Source: Pyxidicoccus parkwaysis (GTDB lineage Bacteria > Myxococcota > Myxococcia > Myxococcales > Myxococcaceae). Taken from it: 64,000 nucleotides of DNA. Of the stretch, positions 1 to 7,162 are shown piece by piece. Both the position numbers and the translations under genes were made by a program. Below the pieces are notes generated by a model. The model was not told the origin of the DNA and made no database searches. It saw only the letters and a program-made list of their open reading frames with translations. How positions within the stretch are numbered: position 1 is the first letter of the stretch; every line of letters begins with the position of its first letter. The stretch is taken from the NCBI RefSeq assembly GCF_017301735.1, contig NZ_CP071090.1, positions 186,001 to 250,000 on the forward strand. Direction: 5' to 3'.

Positions 1-777
1 CAGCGGCGCGCCGGACAGCGTGGGCAGTCCGTCCAGCCGGCGGCGCATCACCGCCTCGGGAGGCGCGAGCCCCTCGGTTCCGCGGAGCAGCCGCACGGGG
101 CACCGGACTCCGGCCTGCACGGCCAGCCACTGCGCCTCGTCGTAGGACATGCCGAAGCGGCGGCGGTGGCGTGGATCAAACGTGAAGGCCACCCCGTCCT
201 CGAGGGCCTCCGTGCCGTGCCGCGCCAGGTGCAGCGCGGCCGCCTCCGGCAGCGAGGGATTGTTCTCCCGCAGACGCGCGGCGGCGGCCTCCACGCTGGG
301 GTAGCGCTTGCGATTCGGCGGACGGTGCGAGTCGTCGAGGAAGCCGCGCAAGCGCTCCAGCGCGCGGGCCGGGTCTCCGGCGGTGGGGCCCAGGCTTTCA
401 ATGAGGAAGACGCTCTTCACCGCCTCGGGCCGCGCGGCGGCGTAGGCCAGCGAGACGATGCCGCCCAGCGAGTGCCCGACGAGGTGCACCGCGTCCAGTC
501 CCAGGGCCGCGCGCACCGACTCCACGTCGAGGGTGTAGTCGCTGAAGTGGTAGTTGCTCCCGCCCGCCAGGTGCCCGCTCCGGCCCATGCCGCGGAAGTC
601 CAGCAGCACCAGGCGCCATTCGCGCGGCAGGTGCGCGGTGAGGGCGTCGAAGCTGTGCGAGTGGTCCAGCCATCCGTGGAGGAACAGGACGGCCGGCGTG
701 CCCGACGCATGGCGCTGGCGCACGTGGAGGGCGAGGCCCTCGGCATCGATGGTGAACGACTCGAAGGGTGCGGACAC
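1..777 (-). CDS. alpha/beta hydrolase (3' end cut by window edge)
   Basis: Serine hydrolase of the alpha/beta fold; the substrate cannot be told. The frame opens at a GTG at 777 preceded by AGGAGG five bases upstream and stays open for 259 codons to the window edge. After about 30 residues comes the strand/oxyanion motif FLHGWLDHS, then the nucleophile elbow GHSLGG near residue 100 (Ser nucleophile). The usual cap region follows. The catalytic Asp may lie in the visible C-terminal part, but the catalytic His near the C terminus is beyond the edge. Small esterases, epoxide hydrolases and haloalkane dehalogenases share this layout, so only the fold is certain. Confidence 0.85.
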   Translation of the reverse strand, partial: MSAPFESFTIDAEGLALHVRQRHASGTPAVLFLHGWLDHSHSFDALTAHLPREWRLVLLDFRGMGRSGHLAGGSNYHFSDYTLDVESVRAALGLDAVHLVGHSLGGIVSLAYAAARPEAVKSVFLIESLGPTAGDPARALERLRGFLDDSHRPPNRKRYPSVEAAAARLRENNPSLPEAAALHLARHGTEALEDGVAFTFDPRHRRRFGMSYDEAQWLAVQAGVRCPVRLLRGTEGLAPPEAVMRRRLDGLPTLSGAPL

Positions 778-873
778 GGGAGCCTCCTGCGCCCGTGCCT
801 TACCCTGTCGGGGGCCGCGAGAGAACCTTCGCCTGCGCCGGGTGTGGCCGGAGCGCGGCGGCGGGAGTCTCTT

Positions 874-1050
874 CTACCGCTCGGCGGGTGAGCGCGGCGG
901 GCCGCCGGTGTCGGGCTTGGAGAGCACCATCGCGAGCTGTCTCGCCTGGTTCTCCGTCGCGCAGCGGTACTCCTGCGTCTTGCCGTTGTCCTTCTCGATG
1001 CGAATCACCCAGACGTCGTTTTCCTGAGTCACCGTGGGACGTTGAGACAT
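874..1050 (-). CDS. small hypothetical protein, 58 aa
   Basis: A 58-residue protein starting with ATG at 1050, with GGAGG nine bases upstream. It begins MSQRPTVTQENDVWVIRIEK and has a short basic/acidic middle (KDNGKTQEYRC) followed by a probable helix (ATENQARQLAMVLSK) and a Pro-rich tail. No membrane segment or signal peptide is visible. The good ribosome-binding site and coding-like composition support a real gene. The opening strand pattern resembles small DUF2188-like beta proteins, but I do not recognise the family with confidence. Confidence 0.6.
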   Translation of the reverse strand: MSQRPTVTQENDVWVIRIEKDNGKTQEYRCATENQARQLAMVLSKPDTGGPPRSPAER

Positions 1051-1267
1051 GTGGCGGTTCCTCCCCACCGTGGGGAGAAAGCATGTCCCGTGCCGGACAT
1101 TGGAGGGGCCCCCAAGCGCTCGGAATTCCAGGACAGCACTCCAATCCCAGACGCGCGAGGTGACAAAAATTGTGCAGCCTTGCGACAAATCTGGCGCCGG
1201 TGGGTCGCACTTCCTTGCGTAGTACCCCAGGGTTGGGTCTGAGTGGACCCTCACTGGGGACGTATTG

Positions 1268-3193
1268 CTATTCCTCCATGGCGTCCGGCCACTCCCAGGC
1301 GGAGCGCCAGGCGCCGGTGGCCTGGGTGCCCTCGATGAAGCGCGCATAGAAGGGGTGGCCGCTGAGCGTGGCGGAGTCACCCACCACGAAGAGGTGCCGG
1401 CGCGCGCGGGTGAGGGCGACATTCATGCGGCGCAAGTCCGTGAGGAAGCCGAGCTGTCCCTCGCCGTTGGAGCGGGTGAGGGAGACGAGGATGGCGTCCT
1501 TCTCGCGCCCCTGGAAGGCGTCCACGGTGTCCACCTCCACGTCGGGGTGCAGTGCCTCCACGCGCTCGCGCAGGCGGTGGGCCTGGGCGCTGTAGGGCGT
1601 AATCACGGCCAGTTCGCGCGGTGACAGGCCGAGGGCGAGCAGGGCCTTCACGCGCTTCTCAATCAGCCCGGCCTCGCCGTCGTTGAAGAGGCTCTTGGTG
1701 GTGGGCTCCACCTCCTCGTCGAAGCCCTTGCCGGCGGTGTCGAGGTAGAGGACGGGCGGCGCGTCCACCTCGGCGCCGGGGTTGAGGACGTCCGCGAGCG
1801 TGCGGTCCGCCACGGAGGGGTGGGCGCGCAGCTCGCCGCCGTACATCTCGCGCGAGGGGAAGTCCATGATGCGCGCATTCATGCGGTACTGCTCGCGCAG
1901 CATGCGCTTGACGCCCTCGCCGTGGTCCTTGAGCAGGCGCTCGAAGAGGCTGACGCCGAGGCCGGCCTTGGCGGCCTCTTGAGAGAGGACGGTGGGCGGG
2001 AGCTGCTGCGGGTCTCCGGCGAGGATGACCTTGGGCGCGCGCAGGAAGCCGAGCAGCGCGAGGGGCTCGGTGGCCTGGGTGGCCTCGTCGAGGAGGGCGA
2101 GGTCGAACTCCTCGTTGGCGAGCACGCCGGAGTCGAGGCTGGCGAGGGTGACGCAGATGACGTCCGCGCGGGCGAGCACGGCGCGCACGGCCTTCTTCTC
2201 CAGCGCGCGGGCCTCGTCGAGCATGCCCTTGGCCTCGGAGGTGGACGCGCGCGCGTTGGCGAAGCGCTCGCGGCTGCGGCCCTGAGTGCGCTGGCGGCGC
2301 GCGTAGCCCAGCAGGGAGAAGGCCTCGTCGAAGAGCTCGCGCGAGACGGCGCGGTCCGGGTGGTCCTCCACGACGATGTCCAGCGTGTGCTCCTGCAGGC
2401 GCGGGGCGACGCGGGCGGGGTGGCCCACGCGGATGGCGCGCAGGCCCTTGTCCAGGCAGAGGTCCAGCAGGTGGTCCACGGCGGCGTTGCTGGCGGCGGT
2501 GCAGAGCAGACGTTGTCCGCGAGCGACGGCCTGAGCGGCGATTTCGGCGAGCACGGTGGACTTGCCGGTGCCGGGCGGGCCGTGGACGAGGAAGAAGTCC
2601 TCGGCGGCGAGCGCTCGGGCGGTGGCGTCGAGCTGCTCGGGGTTGAGGGGGCGGGTGGGCTCGAGCTCGCGCGGGTTGTCGAAGCGCGGAGGCTCGTTGC
2701 CGAGCACCACCTCGCGCTTGCGGCGCTCGGCGCCCTTGTCCATGGCCTTGATGCGCTGGAGGCCGGAGCGCAGGCGGTCATACGTGACGTCGTTGGGGAC
2801 GACGTCGAGGCGCAGGAGGCCCTCGTGGATGTAGGGCGGGGGCGAGCGGTCGAAGGCGAGCTGGATGCGCGTGGCGGTGGCGCGGGAGATGAGGGCGCGT
2901 GCGGGCTCCTTCACCTCGGCGCGGCGGGGGAGGACGGCGACGAGGTCGCCGTTGTGCAGGCGCGTGGGAAGGGCGCGGCGGTCCGCGCGGGCGAGGGTGA
3001 CGAGGAAGCGGCCGCCCAGGCCCACCTCCTCCTCGATGGACTCCAGGTCCAGGACGGACAGGCCGTGCTCCTCGCGCTCGGCGAGGGAGAGGCTCTCGGC
3101 GAGGGCGGCCAGGCGGGCTTTCTCGGCCTCGCGCTCCCGCGAGAGGAGCGCGCCGAGGTGGTCGAAGAAGGAGACGTCACGGGCCATGGGCAC
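1268..3193 (-). CDS. superfamily 1 DNA/RNA helicase, UPF1/IGHMBP2-like
   Basis: An ATP-dependent nucleic-acid helicase of the SF1B UPF1-like group, 641 residues. An N-terminal OB-like accessory region (about residues 1-175) precedes the Q motif (LNPEQLDA, about 183-190), Walker A (GPPGTGKST, 205-213), motif II with DEATQATEP, motif III (AGDPQQLPPT), and the second RecA domain with EQYRMN and VDAFQGREKD, ending in the motif VI stretch MNVALTRARRHLFVVGD. All ATPase and helicase motifs are intact. The frame opens with GTG at 3193, two codons before an ATG at 3187, so the start is uncertain by two residues. It transcribes away from the GyrB-like array. The cellular substrate, DNA or RNA, is not shown by the sequence. 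Confidence 0.93.
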   Translation of the reverse strand: MPMARDVSFFDHLGALLSREREAEKARLAALAESLSLAEREEHGLSVLDLESIEEEVGLGGRFLVTLARADRRALPTRLHNGDLVAVLPRRAEVKEPARALISRATATRIQLAFDRSPPPYIHEGLLRLDVVPNDVTYDRLRSGLQRIKAMDKGAERRKREVVLGNEPPRFDNPRELEPTRPLNPEQLDATARALAAEDFFLVHGPPGTGKSTVLAEIAAQAVARGQRLLCTAASNAAVDHLLDLCLDKGLRAIRVGHPARVAPRLQEHTLDIVVEDHPDRAVSRELFDEAFSLLGYARRQRTQGRSRERFANARASTSEAKGMLDEARALEKKAVRAVLARADVICVTLASLDSGVLANEEFDLALLDEATQATEPLALLGFLRAPKVILAGDPQQLPPTVLSQEAAKAGLGVSLFERLLKDHGEGVKRMLREQYRMNARIMDFPSREMYGGELRAHPSVADRTLADVLNPGAEVDAPPVLYLDTAGKGFDEEVEPTTKSLFNDGEAGLIEKRVKALLALGLSPRELAVITPYSAQAHRLRERVEALHPDVEVDTVDAFQGREKDAILVSLTRSNGEGQLGFLTDLRRMNVALTRARRHLFVVGDSATLSGHPFYARFIEGTQATGAWRSAWEWPDAMEE

Positions 3194-3376
3194 GTCATGC
3201 CACCGCGATGACGGGACGGCCAGCGCCGCGTCGGAGGCATGCCACCGGGCGTGCGCGGGGCGCGCTCGCGAGGGCGAGAGTTCCGGGCATGGGGACGGCC
3301 AGCGTCTCCTCGTGCGCCGTGTCGCCGGGCGTGCGCGGGAGGTATGTGCTCGTGGGGGCGGGCAGCGGTTCGGTGG

Positions 3377-3419
3377 CGCTCTCGACTTTTGTGTCGTCGG
3401 GCACGCTCCATCGAGAGCG
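3377..3419. promoter_or_regulatory. inverted repeat upstream of the GyrB-like array
   Basis: Nine-base arms CGCTCTCGA (3377-3385) and TCGAGAGCG (3411-3419) flank a 25-nt spacer. It lies about 60 bases upstream of the first GyrB-like start in the gap after the divergent helicase gene. It could be an operator or an RNA hairpin; nothing else decides between them. Confidence 0.3.
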
Positions 3420-3430
3420 GCCGGCCGCCT

Positions 3431-3450
3431 GGCGGGTAGACTGGCGTCAG
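3431..3450 (+). repeat. conserved 5' element of GyrB-like gene 1
   Basis: CGGGTAGACTGGCGTCAGGA matches 18 of 20 bases with 4654-4673 in front of the second paralogue. It includes TAGACT, which resembles a -10 hexamer. A shorter match (CGGGTAG, 5938-5944) precedes the third paralogue. It shows that the duplication included the 5' flank. Confidence 0.5.
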
Positions 3451-3477
3451 GAAGGAACGCGGATAACGGAGGGCAAC

Positions 3478-4614
3478 GTGCCGGACCACTCCAACATCTG
3501 GGCCAACCGCTCGCGGCCGGAGATGGTCGTCGGGGACACGGGCGTCAATGGGCTGCACCAGCTCGCCTGCCTCATGCTGGATGGGGGCTACTCGGACGCG
3601 CGACGAGGGACCTGTCAGGACTTCATGCTGGAGGTTGGCGCGGATGGCGCCCTCACCGTCGTCTCCACCGGCCGCGCCGCGTCCCCGGAGGAGCTGGCCG
3701 AGGCGGTGCTGGGACGCACCATGCAGAAGAGCTCGCGGCGGATGGAGTTGAAACTCGGCTGGGACAGCATGCTCGATGATTGGGGCTGGGGCGTCAGCCT
3801 GCCCGTCGCCCTCGCGCTCTCGTCTCGCTACGAGGTGGATACGTGGGACGGAGCACGTCAGTTGCGCCTGTCCGGCGTCGAGGGCCGTCCCATGGGGAAG
3901 CCCCGGGAAGTCCATCCGGCGGAGCCGCCGCCCGTCGCCGCCGAGAAGAGCCTCCGCATCCGCCTCGTCCCTGACGCCACCCTCTTCGAGACGACGACGC
4001 TCGATGCGGAGAAGCTCACGCGCCGCTGCCGTGAAATGGCGTTCCTCGCTCCCGGGTTGCGGGTCCTCTTCACGGACCATCGGACGGGAGAGAGCACGCA
4101 GCTGCACTACGCCGGAGGCATCGTCGAGCGGCTCCGGGAGCTCACCGGAGATGTGTCGCTCCATCCTCCCGAGCCGCTGTCCTTCGACGCCCAGTGGTAC
4201 GGCTTGCGCATCCGGTGCGTGCTCCACTGGTGTGACGACGAAAGCGGTGTGTACTCGTATGTCAAATCGGTGCCTACGCGCAGGCACGGCGTGCACGTGA
4301 ACGGCGTCTTCCTGGCTCTCCAGGAGGCCCTCTCGGTGCTCACGGGTGCGCAGGCCCGTGCCTTCCCCAGGGAGCGTCTCGAACGCGGGCTGCGGGCCAT
4401 CATCGCCCTGGAGGGCTCCGGACCGGACATGTCGTACTGGTGGCCCACCGATGACCGGCTCGACGTCGATGACCTCGCGCATGCCGTGCGCGACCAACTC
4501 GTCCCTCGGATGGTGGAGGCCCTGCGGGAGCACCCGCTGTTGCCCTGGCTCGTCGAGCACGCGCGAGCGCGGCCCCGTCCCGCCGTGGTGATGAAGCGCC
4601 GGCCGCGTTACTGA
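3478..4614 (+). CDS. GyrB N-terminal-like pseudoATPase, paralogue 1
   Basis: A 378-residue protein that aligns end to end with the gyrase B 43-kDa fragment (GHKL domain plus transducer) and has no TOPRIM domain. Retained landmarks are GLHQL, the strand-helix segment RCREMAFLAPGLRVLF, HYAGGI, the transducer segment around VLHWCDD, and the last helix ending in ARARPRP. The gyrase motif KRPGMYIG has decayed to SRPEMVVG. The catalytic Glu and Mg-binding Asn of gyrase (EVVDN) read CLMLDGG here, and the DDGRGIP loop reads VSTGRAASP, so ATP hydrolysis is not expected. The chosen GTG start has GGAGGG four bases upstream. An upstream in-frame extension to 3208 is possible but lacks homology. It is the most diverged of the three copies. 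Function is unknown. Confidence 0.85.
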   Translation: MPDHSNIWANRSRPEMVVGDTGVNGLHQLACLMLDGGYSDARRGTCQDFMLEVGADGALTVVSTGRAASPEELAEAVLGRTMQKSSRRMELKLGWDSMLDDWGWGVSLPVALALSSRYEVDTWDGARQLRLSGVEGRPMGKPREVHPAEPPPVAAEKSLRIRLVPDATLFETTTLDAEKLTRRCREMAFLAPGLRVLFTDHRTGESTQLHYAGGIVERLRELTGDVSLHPPEPLSFDAQWYGLRIRCVLHWCDDESGVYSYVKSVPTRRHGVHVNGVFLALQEALSVLTGAQARAFPRERLERGLRAIIALEGSGPDMSYWWPTDDRLDVDDLAHAVRDQLVPRMVEALREHPLLPWLVEHARARPRPAVVMKRRPRY

Positions 4615-4637
4615 ATCCACGGAGCCGCCTCGGGCTA

Positions 4638-4657
4638 CGAGGGCGGTGGTCACCGGG
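4638..4657 (+). repeat. 20-bp intergenic direct repeat, copy 1
   Basis: CGAGGGCGGTGGTCACCGGG is identical to 5876-5895. Each copy lies just downstream of one GyrB-like gene and upstream of the next, so the pair marks the boundaries of the tandem duplication unit. Confidence 0.8.
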
Positions 4658-4673
4658 TAGACTGTCGCCAGGA
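4654..4673 (+). repeat. conserved 5' element of GyrB-like gene 2
   Basis: CGGGTAGACTGTCGCCAGGA is the second copy of the element at 3431-3450. Here its last base is the A of the ATG of paralogue 2, whereas in paralogue 1 the start has moved 28 bases downstream. Confidence 0.5.
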
Positions 4674-5851
4674 TGGCTGAGAGCTACACGTACACGGCTG
4701 ACGACATCGTCGAGCTCGACTTCCTCCAGGGCGTGCGCAAGCGGCCGGGGATGTACGTCGGGAGCACGGACGCGAACGGGCTGCACCACCTCGTCTGCTC
4801 CATGCTGGAAGGCGTCTACTCAGACGCGCGGAGGGGCGCGTGCCGCGACTTCACGTTGGAGGTGGGCGCGGAGGGCACCATTTCCATCTTCTCCACCGGC
4901 CGCTTCGCGCCCCCTGTGGAGCTGGCTGAGATGGTGCAGGGACGCGGCCTGCAGTATCGGGAGCCGCTGGGGCCCGAGTGGAGTCGGGACAGCATGCTTC
5001 GTGATGTGGGCTGGGGCGTCAGCCTGCCCATCGCGCTCGGGCTTTCGTCCCGCTACGACGTGGACACGTGGGACGGAGCGCGCCAGTGGCGCCTGTCGGG
5101 AATCGAGGGCCGTCCCGTGGGGAAGCCCCGGGAAGTCCAGCCGGCGGAGCCGCTGCCCATCGTCGCGGAGAAGGGCGTCCGCATCCGCCTCGTCCTCGAC
5201 GCCACCCTCTTCGAGACCACGGCTGTCGATGCGAAAGTGCTCTCGCGACGCTGCCGCGAAATGGCGTTCCTCGCTCCTGGGCTGCGGGCCTGTTTCACGG
5301 ACCACCGAACAGGGGAGAGCACGCGCCTGCACTACGCGGGGGGAATCTCCGAGCGGCTCCTGGAGCTCATCGCGGACGTGCCACGCCTCCACCCCGAGCC
5401 GCTGACCTTCGAAGCTGAGTGGGAGGATACCCGCGTCCGGTGCGCGCTCCAGTGGTGCGAAGGTGAAGAATGCCGTGTCTGGTCCTACGACAACACGGTG
5501 CGCATGGACAGGCACAGGCGTCGCGCTCACGTGAACGCCCTCTTCATGGCGCTTCGCGAGGCCCTGTCAGACCTCTCGGGCAAGCCTGCCGCCCTCATCT
5601 CCAGGCCACGGCTCGCACGCGGTCTCCAGGCCGTCATCGCCGCGGACGGAGCGGACGTGGACCGGCTGCCCCTTGCGCGACAGACGATGGAACGTCTCGC
5701 CACGGATGGCCTGAGGAACGAGGTGCGCGACCAGTTGCGTCCTCGTGTGGTGGAGGCACTGCGCGGGCACGCGCTGATGCCCTGGCTCGTGGACCACGCG
5801 CGGGCGCGGCCACGACCCGCCGTCGTGTCGAGGCGCCGGCGGCGCGACTGA
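4673..5851 (+). CDS. GyrB N-terminal-like pseudoATPase, paralogue 2
   Basis: A 392-residue protein, the same length as the gyrase B 43-kDa fragment. It is the best preserved copy. The N-terminal arm (SYTYTADDIVELDF) matches gyrase's SYDSSSIKVLKGLD, including the dimer-arm Tyr, followed by VRKRPGMYVG (gyrase KRPGMYIG). Gyrase FEVVDN reads CSMLEG (Glu42 to Ser, Asn46 to Gly) and DDGRGIP reads STGRFAP (Asp73 lost). The lid motif GGLHGVG is reduced to RDVGWG. The transducer QTK loop reads QTM, losing the phosphate-contacting Lys. The hinge-to-transducer segment CALQWCEG matches gyrase VALQWND. The start is ATG at 4673 with only CCAGG upstream. It sits in tandem with its paralogues at 3478 and 5964, so co-expression is likely. 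No TOPRIM or DNA-cleavage partner is adjacent. Confidence 0.88.
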   Translation: MAESYTYTADDIVELDFLQGVRKRPGMYVGSTDANGLHHLVCSMLEGVYSDARRGACRDFTLEVGAEGTISIFSTGRFAPPVELAEMVQGRGLQYREPLGPEWSRDSMLRDVGWGVSLPIALGLSSRYDVDTWDGARQWRLSGIEGRPVGKPREVQPAEPLPIVAEKGVRIRLVLDATLFETTAVDAKVLSRRCREMAFLAPGLRACFTDHRTGESTRLHYAGGISERLLELIADVPRLHPEPLTFEAEWEDTRVRCALQWCEGEECRVWSYDNTVRMDRHRRRAHVNALFMALREALSDLSGKPAALISRPRLARGLQAVIAADGADVDRLPLARQTMERLATDGLRNEVRDQLRPRVVEALRGHALMPWLVDHARARPRPAVVSRRRRRD

Positions 5852-5875
5852 AACAAGCGGGGCCGTCTTAGGCGT

Positions 5876-5895
5876 CGAGGGCGGTGGTCACCGGG
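5876..5895 (+). repeat. 20-bp intergenic direct repeat, copy 2
   Basis: Exact second copy of 4638-4657, located between paralogues 2 and 3. Confidence 0.8.
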
Positions 5896-5963
5896 CGTGC
5901 GGACGGTCGCGCGAACAGCGGGGACGCAGGCGGGAAGCGGGTAGTCGATGAGAGGGGATACGA

Positions 5964-7109
5964 GTGACTGGGAGCGACAGGCCGTTGGACTTCATCGCGC
6001 TCGTGCGCAAGCGACCGGCGATGTACATCGGGGGCACGGACGCTCTCGGGCTGCACCACCTCGCCTTCTTCATCCTCGACGCCATCTACGCGGATGCACG
6101 GCGGGGCGCGTGCCGGGACTTCACACTGGAGGTGGGTGCGGAGGGCGCCGTTTCCGTCTTCTCCACTGGCCGCTTCGCGCCCCCGGCGGAGCTGGCCGAG
6201 GTGGCGCGGGGACTCGGCATGGGCCAACGGACCCCGTTGGGGCCCGAGTGGGGCCCGGGCAGCATGCTTCGTGACCTGGGCTGGGGCATGCAGATGCCCG
6301 TCTCCCTCGCGCTCTCGTCCCGTTACGAGGTGGACACGTGGGACGGAGCACGCCAGTGGCATCTATCAGGAGTCGACGGGTCTTCCTCGGGTGAGCCCCG
6401 GGAGGTCCAGCCAGCGGAGCCGTTGCCCGTGACTGCCGACAGCGGCATCCGCATTCGCCTCATCCCTGATGCCACCATCTTCAAGGTCACCACCTTCGAT
6501 GCGGAGCTGCTCACTCGCCGCTGTCGCGAGCTGACCTTCCTCGTCCCCGGGCTGCGGGCCCGTTTCACAGACCACCGGACGGGCCAGAGCACGCTGCTGC
6601 ACTACGCCGGAGGCGTGGCTGAGCGGCTCCTCGAGCTCACTGCGGACGTGCCATGTCTCCACCCCGAGCCGCTGGCCTTCGACGTTCAGTGGGAGGGCTT
6701 TCGCGTCCGTTGCGCGCTCCAGTGGTGCGAGGCTGGGGGCAGCCTGTGGTCCTACGCCAACACGGTGCGCACGCGCAGGGACGGCGCGCACGTGGATGGC
6801 GTCTTCCAGGCGCTCCAGGAGACCCTCTCCGCGCTCTCGGGCGAACCGGTCCCCTCCTTCTCGCGAGAGATGCTGGAGGGAGGACTGCGGGCCATCGTCG
6901 CCGCGGATGGCGCCGAGGAGCGCATGACCTTCGCGGGGCCCACCAAAGACCTGCTCGCCATCGAAGGGCTGGCGCAGGCAGTGGCCGGGCAGCTCCGCCC
7001 CGCGCTGGTGGAGACCCTGCGCGGGCACCCGCTGACGCGGTGGCTCGTCGCGCACGGGCGCGTCCGGCCGAGGCCCGCCGTCGTGACGAGGCCACGGTCC
7101 CGCGACTGA
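5964..7109 (+). CDS. GyrB N-terminal-like pseudoATPase, paralogue 3
   Basis: A 381-residue protein with the gyrase B 43-kDa layout. It keeps LVRKRPAMYIG, GLHHL, CRELTFLVPGLRARF, HYAGGV, CALQWCEA and a PTKD sequence at the QTK loop, so the loop Lys is retained here but not in the other two copies. The EVVDN segment reads FFILDA and the DDGRGIP loop STGRFAP, so the catalytic Glu, Mg-binding Asn and adenine-binding Asp are lost. The dimerisation arm seen in paralogue 2 is missing. The start is GTG at 5964 with GAGAGGGG about eight bases upstream. A hairpin at 7116-7151 ends the array. Function is unknown; binding to gyrase or topoisomerase IV subunits or to nucleotide without hydrolysis is only inference. 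Confidence 0.87.
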   Translation: MTGSDRPLDFIALVRKRPAMYIGGTDALGLHHLAFFILDAIYADARRGACRDFTLEVGAEGAVSVFSTGRFAPPAELAEVARGLGMGQRTPLGPEWGPGSMLRDLGWGMQMPVSLALSSRYEVDTWDGARQWHLSGVDGSSSGEPREVQPAEPLPVTADSGIRIRLIPDATIFKVTTFDAELLTRRCRELTFLVPGLRARFTDHRTGQSTLLHYAGGVAERLLELTADVPCLHPEPLAFDVQWEGFRVRCALQWCEAGGSLWSYANTVRTRRDGAHVDGVFQALQETLSALSGEPVPSFSREMLEGGLRAIVAADGAEERMTFAGPTKDLLAIEGLAQAVAGQLRPALVETLRGHPLTRWLVAHGRVRPRPAVVTRPRSRD

Positions 7110-7115
7110 AATAAA

Positions 7116-7151
7116 CGGGGCCGGTGCCCCTGCCCGGACGCACCGGCCCCG
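7116..7151. terminator. hairpin terminator between convergent genes
   Basis: Perfect 12-bp arms CGGGGCCGGTGC (7116-7127) and GCACCGGCCCCG (7140-7151) with a 12-nt loop. They sit 7 bases after the third GyrB-like stop and 11 bases from the protease stop on the other strand. There is no strong T tract on either side, but position and symmetry suit a bidirectional terminator. Confidence 0.75.
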
Positions 7152-7162
7152 CTTCACGACAA

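Noticed and set aside
2911-4653. 580-codon minus-strand open frame
   Set aside because: Shadow of the helicase and of GyrB-like gene 1.
3478-7109. Functional second gyrase or topoisomerase IV subunit
   Set aside because: No TOPRIM domain, no ATPase residues, and no GyrA/ParC partner; three short paralogues instead.
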